Positions 32,069-40,376 of a stretch of DNA of 64,000 nt are shown piece after piece. Source of the stretch: Streptomyces sp. DH41 (GTDB lineage Bacteria; Actinomycetota; Actinomycetes; Streptomycetales; Streptomycetaceae). Each line of letters opens with the position of its first letter. Position 1 is the first letter of the stretch. The notes under the pieces were generated by a model. It worked only from the letters and a program-made list of their open reading frames with translations, had not been told where the DNA came from and did not search any database. The position numbers were made by a program, and so were the translations under genes. Location of the stretch: NCBI RefSeq assembly GCF_029813785.1, contig NZ_JARVKY010000013.1, forward strand, positions 1 to 64,000, in the 5' to 3' direction.

Positions 32069-33865
32069 CTACTTGGCGTAGATCGCCTCGACCTCGTCCG
32101 CGTAGTCCTTCGCCACCACGTTCCGCTTCAGCTTCAGCGACGGCGTCAGATGCCCCGACTCCTCGGTGAACTGAGCGGACAGCACCCGGAACTTCCGCAC
32201 CGACTCCGCCTTGGAGACCGCCGAGTTGCCGTCGTCGACGGCCGACTGGATCGCGGCGAGCAGATCCGCGTCCCCCCGCAGCGACGCCGCCGTCGAACCG
32301 GCCGGCTTGCCGTTGTCCGCGCACCAGCGGGCGAGGAACTCCTCGTCGATGGTGACCAGCGCGCCCACGAACGGCCGCCCGTCGCCGACCACCATGCACT
32401 CCGCGACCAGCGCGTGCGCGCGGATGCGGTCCTCGATCACGGCCGGGGCGACGTTCTTGCCGCCGGCGGTGACGATGATCTCCTTCTTGCGGCCGGTGAT
32501 CGAGAGGAAGCCGTCCTCGTCGAGGGTGCCGATGTCACCGGTGTGGAACCAGCCGTCGGCCAGCGCCTCGGCCGTCGCGTCCGGGTTGTTCCAGTACTCC
32601 TTGAACAGGTGCTCGCCGTGCAGCAGCACCTCCCCGTCGTCCGCGATGCGCACCACGGAGCCGGGCAGCGGCTGGCCGACCGTGCCGATCTTCTGCCGGT
32701 CCCACGGGTTGAAGGCGGTGGCCGCGCAGGACTCGGTCAGGCCGTAGCCCTCCAGGACCGTGAAGCCGATGCCGCGGAAGAAGTGGCCGAGGCGCTCGCC
32801 CAGCGGGGCGCCCCCGGAGATGGCGTACTCGCCGCGTCCGCCGAGGACCGTGCGGAGCTTGCCGTAGACGAGCTTGTCGAAGACCTTGTGCTTGATCCTC
32901 AGACCGAGGGACGGGCCGGACGGGGTGTCCAGGGCCCTGCTGTAGGCGATCGCCGTGTCGGCGGCCTTGTCGAAGATCCTGCCCTTGCCGTCGGCCTGCG
33001 CCTTGGCGCGCGCCGAGTTGTACACCTTCTCGAAGACGCGCGGCACGCCGAGGATCAGCGTGGGCCGGAACGCGGCCAGCTCGTCGGTGAGGTTCTTGAT
33101 GTCGGGGACGCAGCCCAGCTTGATCGGCGCGATCATCGGCGCGACCTGCACCAGGCGCCCGAAGACGTGCGCGAGGGGAAGGAAGAGGAGGACCGAGCAC
33201 TCGCCCGTGCGGAAGAGCGGACGCAGCCGCTCGACGACGTTGCCGCACTCGGCGAAGAAGCTGCGGTGGGTGAGCACACAGCCCTTGGGACGGCCGGTCG
33301 TGCCGGAGGTGTAGACGATGGTCGCCGGGTCGTCGGCCTTCGCGATCGAGCCGCGTTCCTCGACGGTCCGGTCCGTGACGTCCTGGCCCAGGCGCCCCAG
33401 CTCCTCCACGGCCCCGGTGTCGATCTGCCAGACGTGCTTGAGGGCGGGCAGCCGCTCGCGCACCGACTCGACGGCGGCCAAGTGCCCGGCCGACTCCACG
33501 ACACACGCCGTGGCGCCCGAGTCACCGAGGATCCACTGCACCTGCTCGGCCGAGCTGGTCTCGTACACCGGCACCGTGATCGCGCCCGCGCTCCAGATCG
33601 CGAAGTCCAGCAGGGTCCACTCGTAGCGCGTACGGGACATCAGCCCGACCCGGTCGCCGGGCTGGACACCGGAGGCGATGAGGCCCTTCGCGGCGGAGCA
33701 CACCTCGGCGAGGAAGTCGCGGGCGCTCACGTCCTGCCACACGCCTCCCACCTTGCGGGAGATGACGGCGACGTCCGGGTGCTGCGCGGCGTTTCTCCGG
33801 ACGATGTCGGTCAGGTTTCCGTCCGTGGGGACCTCGTACAAAGCCGGAAGGCTGAACTCGCGCAA
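32069..33865 (-). CDS. Long-chain acyl-CoA synthetase (FadD15-like)
   Basis: 598 residues from a TTG start (GAGGAG 8 bases upstream). ANL superfamily: ATP loop YTSGTTGRPKG (about 181-191), VLEGYGLTESCAATAF, TGDIGTLDEDGFLSITGRKKE and the C-terminal catalytic Lys in LTPSLKLKRN. It activates long fatty acids to acyl-CoA through acyl-AMP. It may be peripheral to the membrane. Its position near the PimB'-like gene is as in mycobacteria (Rv2187, fadD15). Confidence 0.93.
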   Translation of the reverse strand: MREFSLPALYEVPTDGNLTDIVRRNAAQHPDVAVISRKVGGVWQDVSARDFLAEVCSAAKGLIASGVQPGDRVGLMSRTRYEWTLLDFAIWSAGAITVPVYETSSAEQVQWILGDSGATACVVESAGHLAAVESVRERLPALKHVWQIDTGAVEELGRLGQDVTDRTVEERGSIAKADDPATIVYTSGTTGRPKGCVLTHRSFFAECGNVVERLRPLFRTGECSVLLFLPLAHVFGRLVQVAPMIAPIKLGCVPDIKNLTDELAAFRPTLILGVPRVFEKVYNSARAKAQADGKGRIFDKAADTAIAYSRALDTPSGPSLGLRIKHKVFDKLVYGKLRTVLGGRGEYAISGGAPLGERLGHFFRGIGFTVLEGYGLTESCAATAFNPWDRQKIGTVGQPLPGSVVRIADDGEVLLHGEHLFKEYWNNPDATAEALADGWFHTGDIGTLDEDGFLSITGRKKEIIVTAGGKNVAPAVIEDRIRAHALVAECMVVGDGRPFVGALVTIDEEFLARWCADNGKPAGSTAASLRGDADLLAAIQSAVDDGNSAVSKAESVRKFRVLSAQFTEESGHLTPSLKLKRNVVAKDYADEVEAIYAK

Positions 33866-34175
33866 GACTGCTGCTCCTCATAAGGCGCCGGCGCCACGAC
33901 GTTGTGCGATGCGACGGTGCGGTCCAAGGCTCGGGCAAGTGCTGAGGACAACTCATGCGGGATTCACATGTTGAAATCCAGAGCACGAATGGACTGCCCG
34001 GACGTTACCCGCCGGTATGGCTTCTCCGACAGGGGGTCCCCGCGAGATGTTCGCTGCGTCACACGGAAGGGGTTTGCTTTGCGCACAGTAGTCGACGGAT
34101 CAACCGACCAGCCAGTAACCGCAGGTCCGACCGCTACTGTTCACAAGAGGCACGCGCTGCTTACGCTTGATCGCC
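33866..34175. other. Divergent intergenic region fadD-like / metallophosphoesterase
   Basis: 310 bases, noticeably less GC-rich than the genes around it, with no plausible coding frame. It must hold both promoters. For the rightward gene TTCACA (34140-34145) and TACGCT (34162-34167), 16 apart, would put transcription at or close to the ATG at 34176. For the leftward gene I see no clear match. Confidence 0.4.
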
Positions 34176-34973
34176 ATGGCACCCACACCCGCCGGTAATA
34201 CGACGACCCGCGTCCACGTGATCAGCGACGTCCACGGCAACGTCCGCGATCTGGCCAGGGCCGGCGAGGGCGCCGACGCCCTGGTCTGCCTCGGGGACCT
34301 GGTCCTCTTCCTCGACTACGCCGACCACTCGCGCGGCATCTTCCCCGACCTGTTCGGCACGGCCAACGCCGACCGCATCGTCGAGCTGCGCACCGCCCGC
34401 CGCTTCACGCAGGCGCGGGAGTTCCAGGCGCGGCTGTGGGCGGGCGTCGGCGGGGACCGGCGGGCACTGATCGAGGGGGCGGTGCGCAAGCAGTACGCCG
34501 AGATGTTCGCCGCCTTCCCCACCCCCACGTACGCCACCTACGGCAACGTCGACGTGCCGCCCCTGTGGCACGAGTACGCCCGCCCCGGCACGACCGTGCT
34601 CGACGGACAGCGGGTGGAGATCGGCGGCCGGGTCTTCGGCTTCGTCGGCGGCGGACTGCGCACCCCGATGAGCACGCCGTACGAGATCGGCGACGAGGAG
34701 TACGCCGCGAAGATCGAGGCCGTCGGCGAGGTGGACGTGCTGTGCACGCACATCCCGCCGGAGGTGCCGGAACTGGTCTACGACACGGTGGCGCGGCGCT
34801 TCGAGCGGGGCAGCCGCGCGCTGCTGGACGCGATCCGCCGCACGCGCCCCCGCTACGCCCTGTTCGGGCACGTGCACCAGCCGCTGGTACGGCGGATGCG
34901 GATAGGGGCGACCGAGTGCGTGAACGTCGGGCACTTCGCGTCGACGGGCCGGCCGTGGGTCCTTCAGTGGTGA
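34176..34973 (+). CDS. Calcineurin-like metallophosphoesterase
   Basis: 265 residues from ATG 34176 (TTG at 34167 is an alternative). Metal-binding motifs in order: DVHGN (about 18-22), GDLVLF (about 40-45), YGNVD (the GNxx/GNHD position, with Asp instead of HD), THIPPE and GHVHQP. It hydrolyses a phosphoester with two metals in the cytosol; the substrate is unknown. It is likely expressed from a near-leaderless promoter (see 33866-34175). Confidence 0.88.
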   Translation: MAPTPAGNTTTRVHVISDVHGNVRDLARAGEGADALVCLGDLVLFLDYADHSRGIFPDLFGTANADRIVELRTARRFTQAREFQARLWAGVGGDRRALIEGAVRKQYAEMFAAFPTPTYATYGNVDVPPLWHEYARPGTTVLDGQRVEIGGRVFGFVGGGLRTPMSTPYEIGDEEYAAKIEAVGEVDVLCTHIPPEVPELVYDTVARRFERGSRALLDAIRRTRPRYALFGHVHQPLVRRMRIGATECVNVGHFASTGRPWVLQW

Positions 34974-35130
34974 GCGGGGGCGCGCCCGGGGCGGCCGGGC
35001 GGGAGCCGGACTTGCGCAGGTAGGTGGTGACATCCGCCCTGCCCGTGCGCGATAGCCTGCACGCGGCACACGTGCGCACGACGGCGCACGACCACCTCAG
35101 TACCGGCCCGCATCTGGAGGAGCCACAGCG

Positions 35131-35571
35131 ATGGCGGAACACACCAGCTCGAGCATCATGATCGAGGCGGCACCGGCCGACGTCATGGCGGTGATCGCCG
35201 ACTTCGCCCGTTACCCGGACTGGACCGGCGAGGTGAAGGAGGCGAAGGTCCTCGCGACCGACGCGCGGGGGCGTGCCGAGCAGGTCCGACTCGTCATGGA
35301 CGCCGGGGCGATCAAGGACGACCAGACGCTGGGGTACACCTGGACCGGCGAGCACGAGGTGTCCTGGACGCTGGTGAAGTCTCAGATGCTCCGCTCCCTC
35401 GACGGCTCCTACCTGCTCCGGCCGGCGGGCACGGGCACGGAGGTCACCTACCGGCTCACGGTCGACGTCAAGATCCCGATGCTCGGCATGATCAAGCGCA
35501 AGGCCGAGAAGGTCATCACCGACCGCGCCCTGGCAGGCCTGAAGAAGCGAGTGGAGTCGGGCGAGAAGTAG
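35131..35571 (+). CDS. SRPBCC / START-like domain protein
   Basis: 146 residues, polyketide cyclase/dehydrase-type START fold alone: N-terminal MIEAAPADVMAVIADFARYPDW and C-terminal long helix KVITDRALAGLKKRVE, with a hydrophobic cavity expected between. No catalytic residue is evident. In mycobacteria Rv2185c (TB16.3) sits in the same place beside the ATPase Rv2184c. It may bind or carry a lipid or isoprenoid; this is inference. Confidence 0.85.
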   Translation: MAEHTSSSIMIEAAPADVMAVIADFARYPDWTGEVKEAKVLATDARGRAEQVRLVMDAGAIKDDQTLGYTWTGEHEVSWTLVKSQMLRSLDGSYLLRPAGTGTEVTYRLTVDVKIPMLGMIKRKAEKVITDRALAGLKKRVESGEK

Positions 35572-35885
35572 CTCCCGCCCCCCCAGCTGCGGGCAGGCGT
35601 GAGTAGTTCCCCCCCCCCCCCGAGCTGCGGGCAGTCGTGCCTCCCCCAGTGCCTGAACGGCCTGGGAGGTACCCCCAGGGGCGGCACGGGTGGGCGGTGG
35701 GGGTGCCCCCGCTCGAGCGAAGCCGAGAGCGGGGGAGGCACCCGGCCAGCGCCGGGCCGCGTCACGCCGTGCGGTGCCCGGGACGCCGGGTGCCCCGTAT
35801 CTCCGAGGCACCCCGCGCCGAGGCAACCGCACCCGAGGACTCGCGACCGCGTCACCCCCCGCCCACGCGGGTACCGTTCACCCCC
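35569..35885 (+). repeat. Duplicated block with poly-C tract and palindromic repeats
   Basis: The ~30 bases ending gene 35131 (GTAGCTCCC... to AGCTGCGGGCAGGCGTG, 35569-35600) are repeated at 35604-35640 with 13 consecutive C (35609-35621). Next come a GGGAGGTACCCCCA palindrome and CCCCCGCTCGAGCGAAGCCG-type repeat (35702-35742), the same core as in the element at 22871-23004 but inverted. I see no gene in the 314-base gap. A promoter for the following ATPase is not obvious. Confidence 0.6.
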
Positions 35886-37067
35886 ATGCGCACCATCCTG
35901 ATCACCGGCCCCGGCGGCAGTGGCCGTACCACCGTCGCCGCCGCCACCGCGCTCGCCGCCGCCCGCCGGGGCACCCGCACCCTCCTCCTCGGCGCCGACC
36001 GCGACGACAGCCTCGGCGCCGTGCTCGGAGTGCGCACGGGCCCCGCACCGAGCACCGTCGAGCCCCGCCTCACCGTCTGGCGGCCCGACCCCGCCCAGGG
36101 CTTCCGGGACGGCCTCACCGCCCTCCAGGACCGCGCCGCCTCCGCCCTCGACCTCCTCGGCGCCGCCCGCCTCGACCCCGAGGAACTCACCCCCCTGCCC
36201 GGCGCCGACGAACTCGCCCTGCTGCGCGCCCTGCGCGACGCCGCCCTCGCCGACGGCCGCGACGACCACGAACTCCTCGTCGTCGACCTGCCGGCCGCGC
36301 CCAGGGCCCTCGCCCTGCTCGCCCTGCCCGAGGAACTGCGCCGCTACCTGCGCCGCCTCCTCCCGCCCGAGCGGCAGGCGGCCCGCGCCCTGCGCCCCGT
36401 CCTAGGCCGGCTCGCCGGCGTCCCCATGCCCGCCGAGGCGCTGTACGAGGCCGCCGCCCGCTGGGACCTGGAACTCGCCGCCGCCGAAGCCGTCCTCGCC
36501 GACCGGAACACCGTCGTACGGCTGGTCGCCGAACCCGGCCCGGCCGGCGCCGACGCCGTCCGCTCGGCCACCCTCGGTCTCGCCCTGCGCGGCCTGCGCA
36601 CCGACCTGCTGGTCGCCAACCGCGTCCTGCCCGAGGACACCCCGGCGGACAGCTGGCTCACCGGGCCCCTCACCCAGCAGCGCAAGGCACTGGAGGAGTG
36701 GCAGGGCACGTACGACGTCCGCACCGTCGCCCACCTCGGGCGCGACCCGCGCGGCGCCGACGACCTCGCCGCGCTCGCCGCACCGGGCGTCAACCCGGAC
36801 GTCACCCCGGTCGAGTGGCCCGTCACCGACCGGCTGGCCGAGGACGGCGTGCTGGTCTGGCACATCCCGCTGCCCGGCGCCATACGCGACGAACTCGATC
36901 TGATCCGCCGCGGTGACGAACTGGTCGTCACCGCCGGGCCGTTCCGCCGGATCGTTCCGCTTCCGTCGGCGCTGCGCCGCTGCACCGTCGCCGGGGCCGC
37001 CCTGCGCGAGGGCGTCCTCGCCGTCCGGTTCACGCCGGACCCGCGGCTGTGGCCGCAGAGCCGCTGA
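35886..37067 (+). CDS. Degenerate ArsA-like ATPase
   Basis: 393 residues. The N-terminus reads GPGGSGRTT where ArsA/Get3 proteins have GKGGVGKT: both lysines (the signature Lys and the Walker A Lys) are replaced, by Pro and Arg. The switch that reads DTAPTGHTLRLL in ArsA is VDLPAAPRALALLALP here. The ArsA-type C-terminal small domain is retained (PLPGAIRDELDLIRRGDELVV). ATP hydrolysis is therefore doubtful, though nucleotide binding is possible. In mycobacteria Rv2184c occupies this place. It may act as a membrane-protein targeting factor or pseudo-ATPase. Confidence 0.8.
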   Translation: MRTILITGPGGSGRTTVAAATALAAARRGTRTLLLGADRDDSLGAVLGVRTGPAPSTVEPRLTVWRPDPAQGFRDGLTALQDRAASALDLLGAARLDPEELTPLPGADELALLRALRDAALADGRDDHELLVVDLPAAPRALALLALPEELRRYLRRLLPPERQAARALRPVLGRLAGVPMPAEALYEAAARWDLELAAAEAVLADRNTVVRLVAEPGPAGADAVRSATLGLALRGLRTDLLVANRVLPEDTPADSWLTGPLTQQRKALEEWQGTYDVRTVAHLGRDPRGADDLAALAAPGVNPDVTPVEWPVTDRLAEDGVLVWHIPLPGAIRDELDLIRRGDELVVTAGPFRRIVPLPSALRRCTVAGAALREGVLAVRFTPDPRLWPQSR

Positions 37068-37124
37068 ACGCGCCGCACCCGTTCGGGTAACGTCGTAAGG
37101 ACGAGCCGTAGTCAGGAGTCCGTC

Positions 37125-37712
37125 ATGAGTGAAGAGCTCCCCCCGTCCGAGGCCGCTCGCCCCGACGAGGCCGACGCGGTCGACGAGGTGCGTGCCACCG
37201 ACGCCGACGCCTGGGCGACGGCGTGCGCCGAGGACCTGGAGGCGGAGAAGGCCCGCCGCCGTGCCGAGTACGGGCCACCGCCCGGCTCGGCCGCCGAGGA
37301 GCTGCGCCGGCTCGTCGACACCGTCGCGGACAAGCTGTCCGGCCTCCAGTCCCCGCTGCTCGGCCAGGTCGCCGGGCCGGCCGCCCAGCAGGTGGTCCGG
37401 CAGGTCGTGCAGCAGGCCAAGGCCGCCGTCGAACCGGTCATCGAGCGCAACCCGGACGTCTTCGACCACCTCGCGGCCGCCGGCGGTGAACTCCTCGCCG
37501 CCTACCGTTCCGCCGTCCAGAACCAGGAGAGCCGCTGGACCACCGGGGCCTCCGGAGCTCCCGGGACTTCCGCGGACGACCCCCGCGACCCTCGTGACCT
37601 GGACGAACCGCGCGACGGCCAGAGCGACACCGGACGCGAGACCGGACGCGACGAAGGACGCGACGACGGCGACGAGGGCACCGGCCCGGGCCAGCGCATC
37701 GACTTGGACTGA
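37125..37712 (+). CDS. Conserved actinobacterial protein of unknown function
   Basis: 195 residues. The acidic N-terminus (~45) precedes a helical core (about 60-130, LVDTVADKLSGLQ...VRQVVQQAKAAVEPVIERNPDVFDHL) and a strongly charged, Asp/Arg/Gly-rich tail. Resembles the DUF5304-type family from memory. It follows the ATPase by 57 bases and precedes glucokinase by 55, so it is likely cotranscribed with glkA. No function is assignable. Confidence 0.8.
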   Translation: MSEELPPSEAARPDEADAVDEVRATDADAWATACAEDLEAEKARRRAEYGPPPGSAAEELRRLVDTVADKLSGLQSPLLGQVAGPAAQQVVRQVVQQAKAAVEPVIERNPDVFDHLAAAGGELLAAYRSAVQNQESRWTTGASGAPGTSADDPRDPRDLDEPRDGQSDTGRETGRDEGRDDGDEGTGPGQRIDLD

Positions 37713-37767
37713 CACCGCCCTCGGGTACGGTTGGCCGTAGCGGGGCTCGACCGAAACTGAGGGATTC

Positions 37768-38721
37768 ATGGGACTCACCATCGGCGTCGATATCGGCGGC
37801 ACGAAGATCGCGGCGGGCGTGGTCGACGAGGAAGGCAACATCCTCTCGACCCACAAGGTGCCCACCCCGGGCACGCCCGAGGGCATCGTGGACGCCATCG
37901 CCTCCGCGGTGGAGGGCGCGCGCGCGGGTCACGAGATCGTCGGCGTCGGCATCGGCGCCGCCGGATACGTCAACCGCCAGCGCTCCACGGTCTACTTCGC
38001 GCCCAACATCGACTGGCGCCAGGAGCCGCTCAAGGAGAAGGTCGAGGCCCGCGTCGGCCTCCCGGTCGTCGTGGAGAACGACGCCAACGCCGCGGCCTGG
38101 GGCGAGTACAAGTTCGGTGGCGGCAAGGGCCACCGCAACGTCATCTGCATCACCCTCGGCACCGGCCTCGGCGGCGGCATCATCATCGGCAACAAGCTGC
38201 GCCGCGGCCACTTCGGCGTGGCCGCCGAGTTCGGCCACATCCGTATGGTGCCGGACGGCCTGCTGTGCGGCTGCGGCTCGCAGGGCTGCTGGGAGCAGTA
38301 CGCCTCCGGCCGCGCCCTCGTGCGCTACGCCAAGCAGCGCGCCAACGCCACCCCCGAGCGCGCCGAGGTGCTGCTCGCGCTCGGTGACGGCACGCCGGAC
38401 GGCATCGAGGGCAAGCACATCTCGGTCGCCGCCCGCCAGGGCTGCCCGGTCGCCGTCGACTCCTACCGCGAGCTGGCCCGCTGGGCCGGCGCCGGCCTCG
38501 CCGACCTGGCCTCCCTCTTCGACCCGTCCGCCTTCATCGTGGGCGGCGGCCTCTCCGACGAGGGCGACCTGGTGCTCGACCCGATCCGTAAGTCGTACAA
38601 GCGGTGGCTGGTCGGCGGCAACTGGCGCCCGGTCGCCGACGTGGTCGCCGCCCAGCTCGGCAACAAGGCCGGTCTGGTGGGCGCGGCCGACCTGGCCCGG
38701 GAGCCCGACCCGATCATGTAG
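37768..38721 (+). CDS. glkA: ROK-family glucokinase
   Basis: 317 residues. ROK features: N-terminal phosphate loop DIGGTKIAAG (about 8-17), NDANAAAWGE with the catalytic Asp, TLGTGLGGGIIIG, the HIRMVPDGLLCGCGSQGCWE zinc motif (CGCGxxGC) and ASGRALV. It phosphorylates glucose with ATP. In S. coelicolor the homologous enzyme (GlkA, SCO2126) is also needed for carbon catabolite repression, so this gene probably has the same double role. ATG start, no anomalies. Confidence 0.96.
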   Translation: MGLTIGVDIGGTKIAAGVVDEEGNILSTHKVPTPGTPEGIVDAIASAVEGARAGHEIVGVGIGAAGYVNRQRSTVYFAPNIDWRQEPLKEKVEARVGLPVVVENDANAAAWGEYKFGGGKGHRNVICITLGTGLGGGIIIGNKLRRGHFGVAAEFGHIRMVPDGLLCGCGSQGCWEQYASGRALVRYAKQRANATPERAEVLLALGDGTPDGIEGKHISVAARQGCPVAVDSYRELARWAGAGLADLASLFDPSAFIVGGGLSDEGDLVLDPIRKSYKRWLVGGNWRPVADVVAAQLGNKAGLVGAADLAREPDPIM

Positions 38722-38744
38722 GCGTACGGCGCTCCGACGCTCCC

Positions 38745-38819
38745 GAGGGGCGCGGGACTCTGTGAACACGCGGCCCGGCCGCGTGCGCGACGAGCCGGCC
38801 ACGACCGGCGGTCGCCCGC
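38745..38819 (+). repeat. Dispersed intergenic repeat, copy 4
   Basis: After the glkA stop: GAGGGGCGCGGGACTCTG, perfect stem CACGCGGCC-C-GGCCGCGTG (38767-38785), then GCGCGACGAGC and CCACGACCGG. It follows the order of copies 1-3. It may end glkA transcription. Confidence 0.5.
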
Positions 38820-38841
38820 AGACCTCGCGCCCCGAGCTGTT

Positions 38842-38879
38842 GGACGTACAGCGACGCTGTGGACGTACAGCGACGCTGT
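38842..38879. repeat. Two direct 19-base repeats, each containing a perfect dyad
   Basis: GGACGTACAGCGACGCTGT occurs at 38842-38860 and 38861-38879 without change. Inside each is ACAGCG-A-CGCTGT. They end 19 bases before the ATG of the endonuclease-like gene, an arrangement expected of tandem operators. Confidence 0.6.
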
Positions 38880-38898
38880 GGGGCGTACATTGATCCAC

Positions 38899-39651
38899 AT
38901 GGAGCCGCTCCCCAACTCCCGCACCGAATCCGACGGTTCCGCCGTCGTCCGGGTCCTCAGCTACAACATCCGCTCGATGCGCGACGACACCGACGCCCTC
39001 GCCCGGGTGATCGCCGCCTGCGCTCCCGACCTGGTCCTCCTCCAGGAGGCCCCCCGGTTCTTCCGCTGGCGCAAGAAGCTCACCCGGCTCGCCGCCGCCT
39101 CCGGGCTGGTCCTCCTCTCCGGGGGCGGCACCGCGGCGGGGCCCGCGCTCCTGTGCTCCCTGCGCGCCACCGTCGAGCGCACTCAGGACGTGCTGCTCCC
39201 CCTCACCCCCGGTCAGCACCGCCGCGGCTTCGCGACCGCCGTGGTCCGGATCGGCGGGGCCCGCCTCGGCGTCCTGAGCTGCCACCTGTCACTGCGGGCG
39301 GACGAGCGGTACGAGCAGGCGGGCCTGCTCCTCGACCGGCTCGCCGGGCTCGGTGTGACGCACGCGGTGGCGGGCGGCGACCTGAACGAGCGCCCAGGGG
39401 GCCGCACCTTCCGGCGGCTCGGCGACGGCCTGCGGGACTGCTGGACCGCCGCACCCTGGGGCGGCGAGTACACCTTCTCCCCGGCCGCCCCCGACCGGCG
39501 CATCGACGCGGTCTTCGTCACGGAGGGCGTCGAGGTACTGGGCTGCGGGGTGCCGGTGGGCCTGCCCGGGGTGGCCGAGGACGACCTGAGGGCGGCCACG
39601 GACCATCTCCCGGTCCTGACCGCCCTCCGCGTGCCCGCCTGCGCGAGCTGA
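38899..39651 (+). CDS. Endonuclease/exonuclease/phosphatase family protein
   Basis: 250 residues from ATG 38899 (upstream GTG/TTG alternatives exist). EEP fold motifs: LSYNIRSM, LLQEAPRF with the metal-binding Glu, GGDLNERPGG (DxN), the catalytic RRIDAVFV and ATDHLPV ending. No signal peptide. Could cleave DNA, RNA or a phosphodiester; substrate undetermined. Controlled perhaps through the dyads just upstream. Confidence 0.85.
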   Translation: MEPLPNSRTESDGSAVVRVLSYNIRSMRDDTDALARVIAACAPDLVLLQEAPRFFRWRKKLTRLAAASGLVLLSGGGTAAGPALLCSLRATVERTQDVLLPLTPGQHRRGFATAVVRIGGARLGVLSCHLSLRADERYEQAGLLLDRLAGLGVTHAVAGGDLNERPGGRTFRRLGDGLRDCWTAAPWGGEYTFSPAAPDRRIDAVFVTEGVEVLGCGVPVGLPGVAEDDLRAATDHLPVLTALRVPACAS

Positions 39652-39701
39652 TCCGCCGGACCCCCCTGACACTGCCCAGGGGGGTGTCCGAACGGCACTC
39701 C

Positions 39702-40376
39702 CTAGACCACCGCGCCCCGCCCCGGGTCGTCGTCGTCCTCGTCGCCCGTCCGCATCCGCATGACCAGGGTGGCGAAGCCGCCGAGGAAGCCGCCGATGCT
39801 CGCGGTCGTCAGCCACCAGCTCATGTCCCAGCCGAGCACCACCGCCAGCAGCAGCAGGACGGGCCCGCCGAGCACTCCCAGCCACGCGAACTTCGCGGTG
39901 GTGTCCCCCTCCGGCAGCGGCGGCGGCTCGGGCGGCACGAAGTGGCCCTCGTCGTCCTCGCCGAAGTCGTCGTCCGACGGCTCGGCCGGCGTGTGGTCGC
40001 GGGGACCGGGACCGACGCCGGGGGCGAAGGCGACCGAGCCGCCCAGCGGCCGGGCCGAGGCGGGCCGGTCGGCCCCGGGCTTGTCGTCGTTGGTCTCGGG
40101 CTCCAGGAGCGCCAGGTCCTCCACCGACTTGAACGGCTTCGCGCCCGGCGGGTCCGGCGGCTCGTCCCCGTAACCGGCGACGATCGCGTCCCACGCGGCG
40201 TCCTCGTCGAAGGGCGCACCCTGCTCCTCGGGCCCGCGGTCCACCGGGCCCTCCCGTCCCTCGCGGTGCTCCCGCTCCCGCGCCACGTCCCGTCCCAGGT
40301 CCCCACCCAGGCCCCGTTCCAGGTCCCGCTTCTCGCGTTCCTCGCGTTCCTCGCGGTCGGAGTCGTACTCAGCCAC
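39702..40376 (-). CDS. Acidic soluble-to-membrane protein, function unknown
   Basis: 224 residues from GTG 40376. The N-terminal ~165 residues are highly charged (Glu/Arg runs early, then Asp/Pro), probably disordered. Two membrane helices (about 165-185 and 188-208, KFAWLGVLGGPVLLLLAVVLG and the next) and a short acidic tail close it. Streptomyces conserved hypothetical. Its GTG overlaps the esterase stop by 8 bases, so the pair is coupled. Confidence 0.75.
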   Translation of the reverse strand: MAEYDSDREEREEREKRDLERGLGGDLGRDVAREREHREGREGPVDRGPEEQGAPFDEDAAWDAIVAGYGDEPPDPPGAKPFKSVEDLALLEPETNDDKPGADRPASARPLGGSVAFAPGVGPGPRDHTPAEPSDDDFGEDDEGHFVPPEPPPLPEGDTTAKFAWLGVLGGPVLLLLAVVLGWDMSWWLTTASIGGFLGGFATLVMRMRTGDEDDDDPGRGAVV

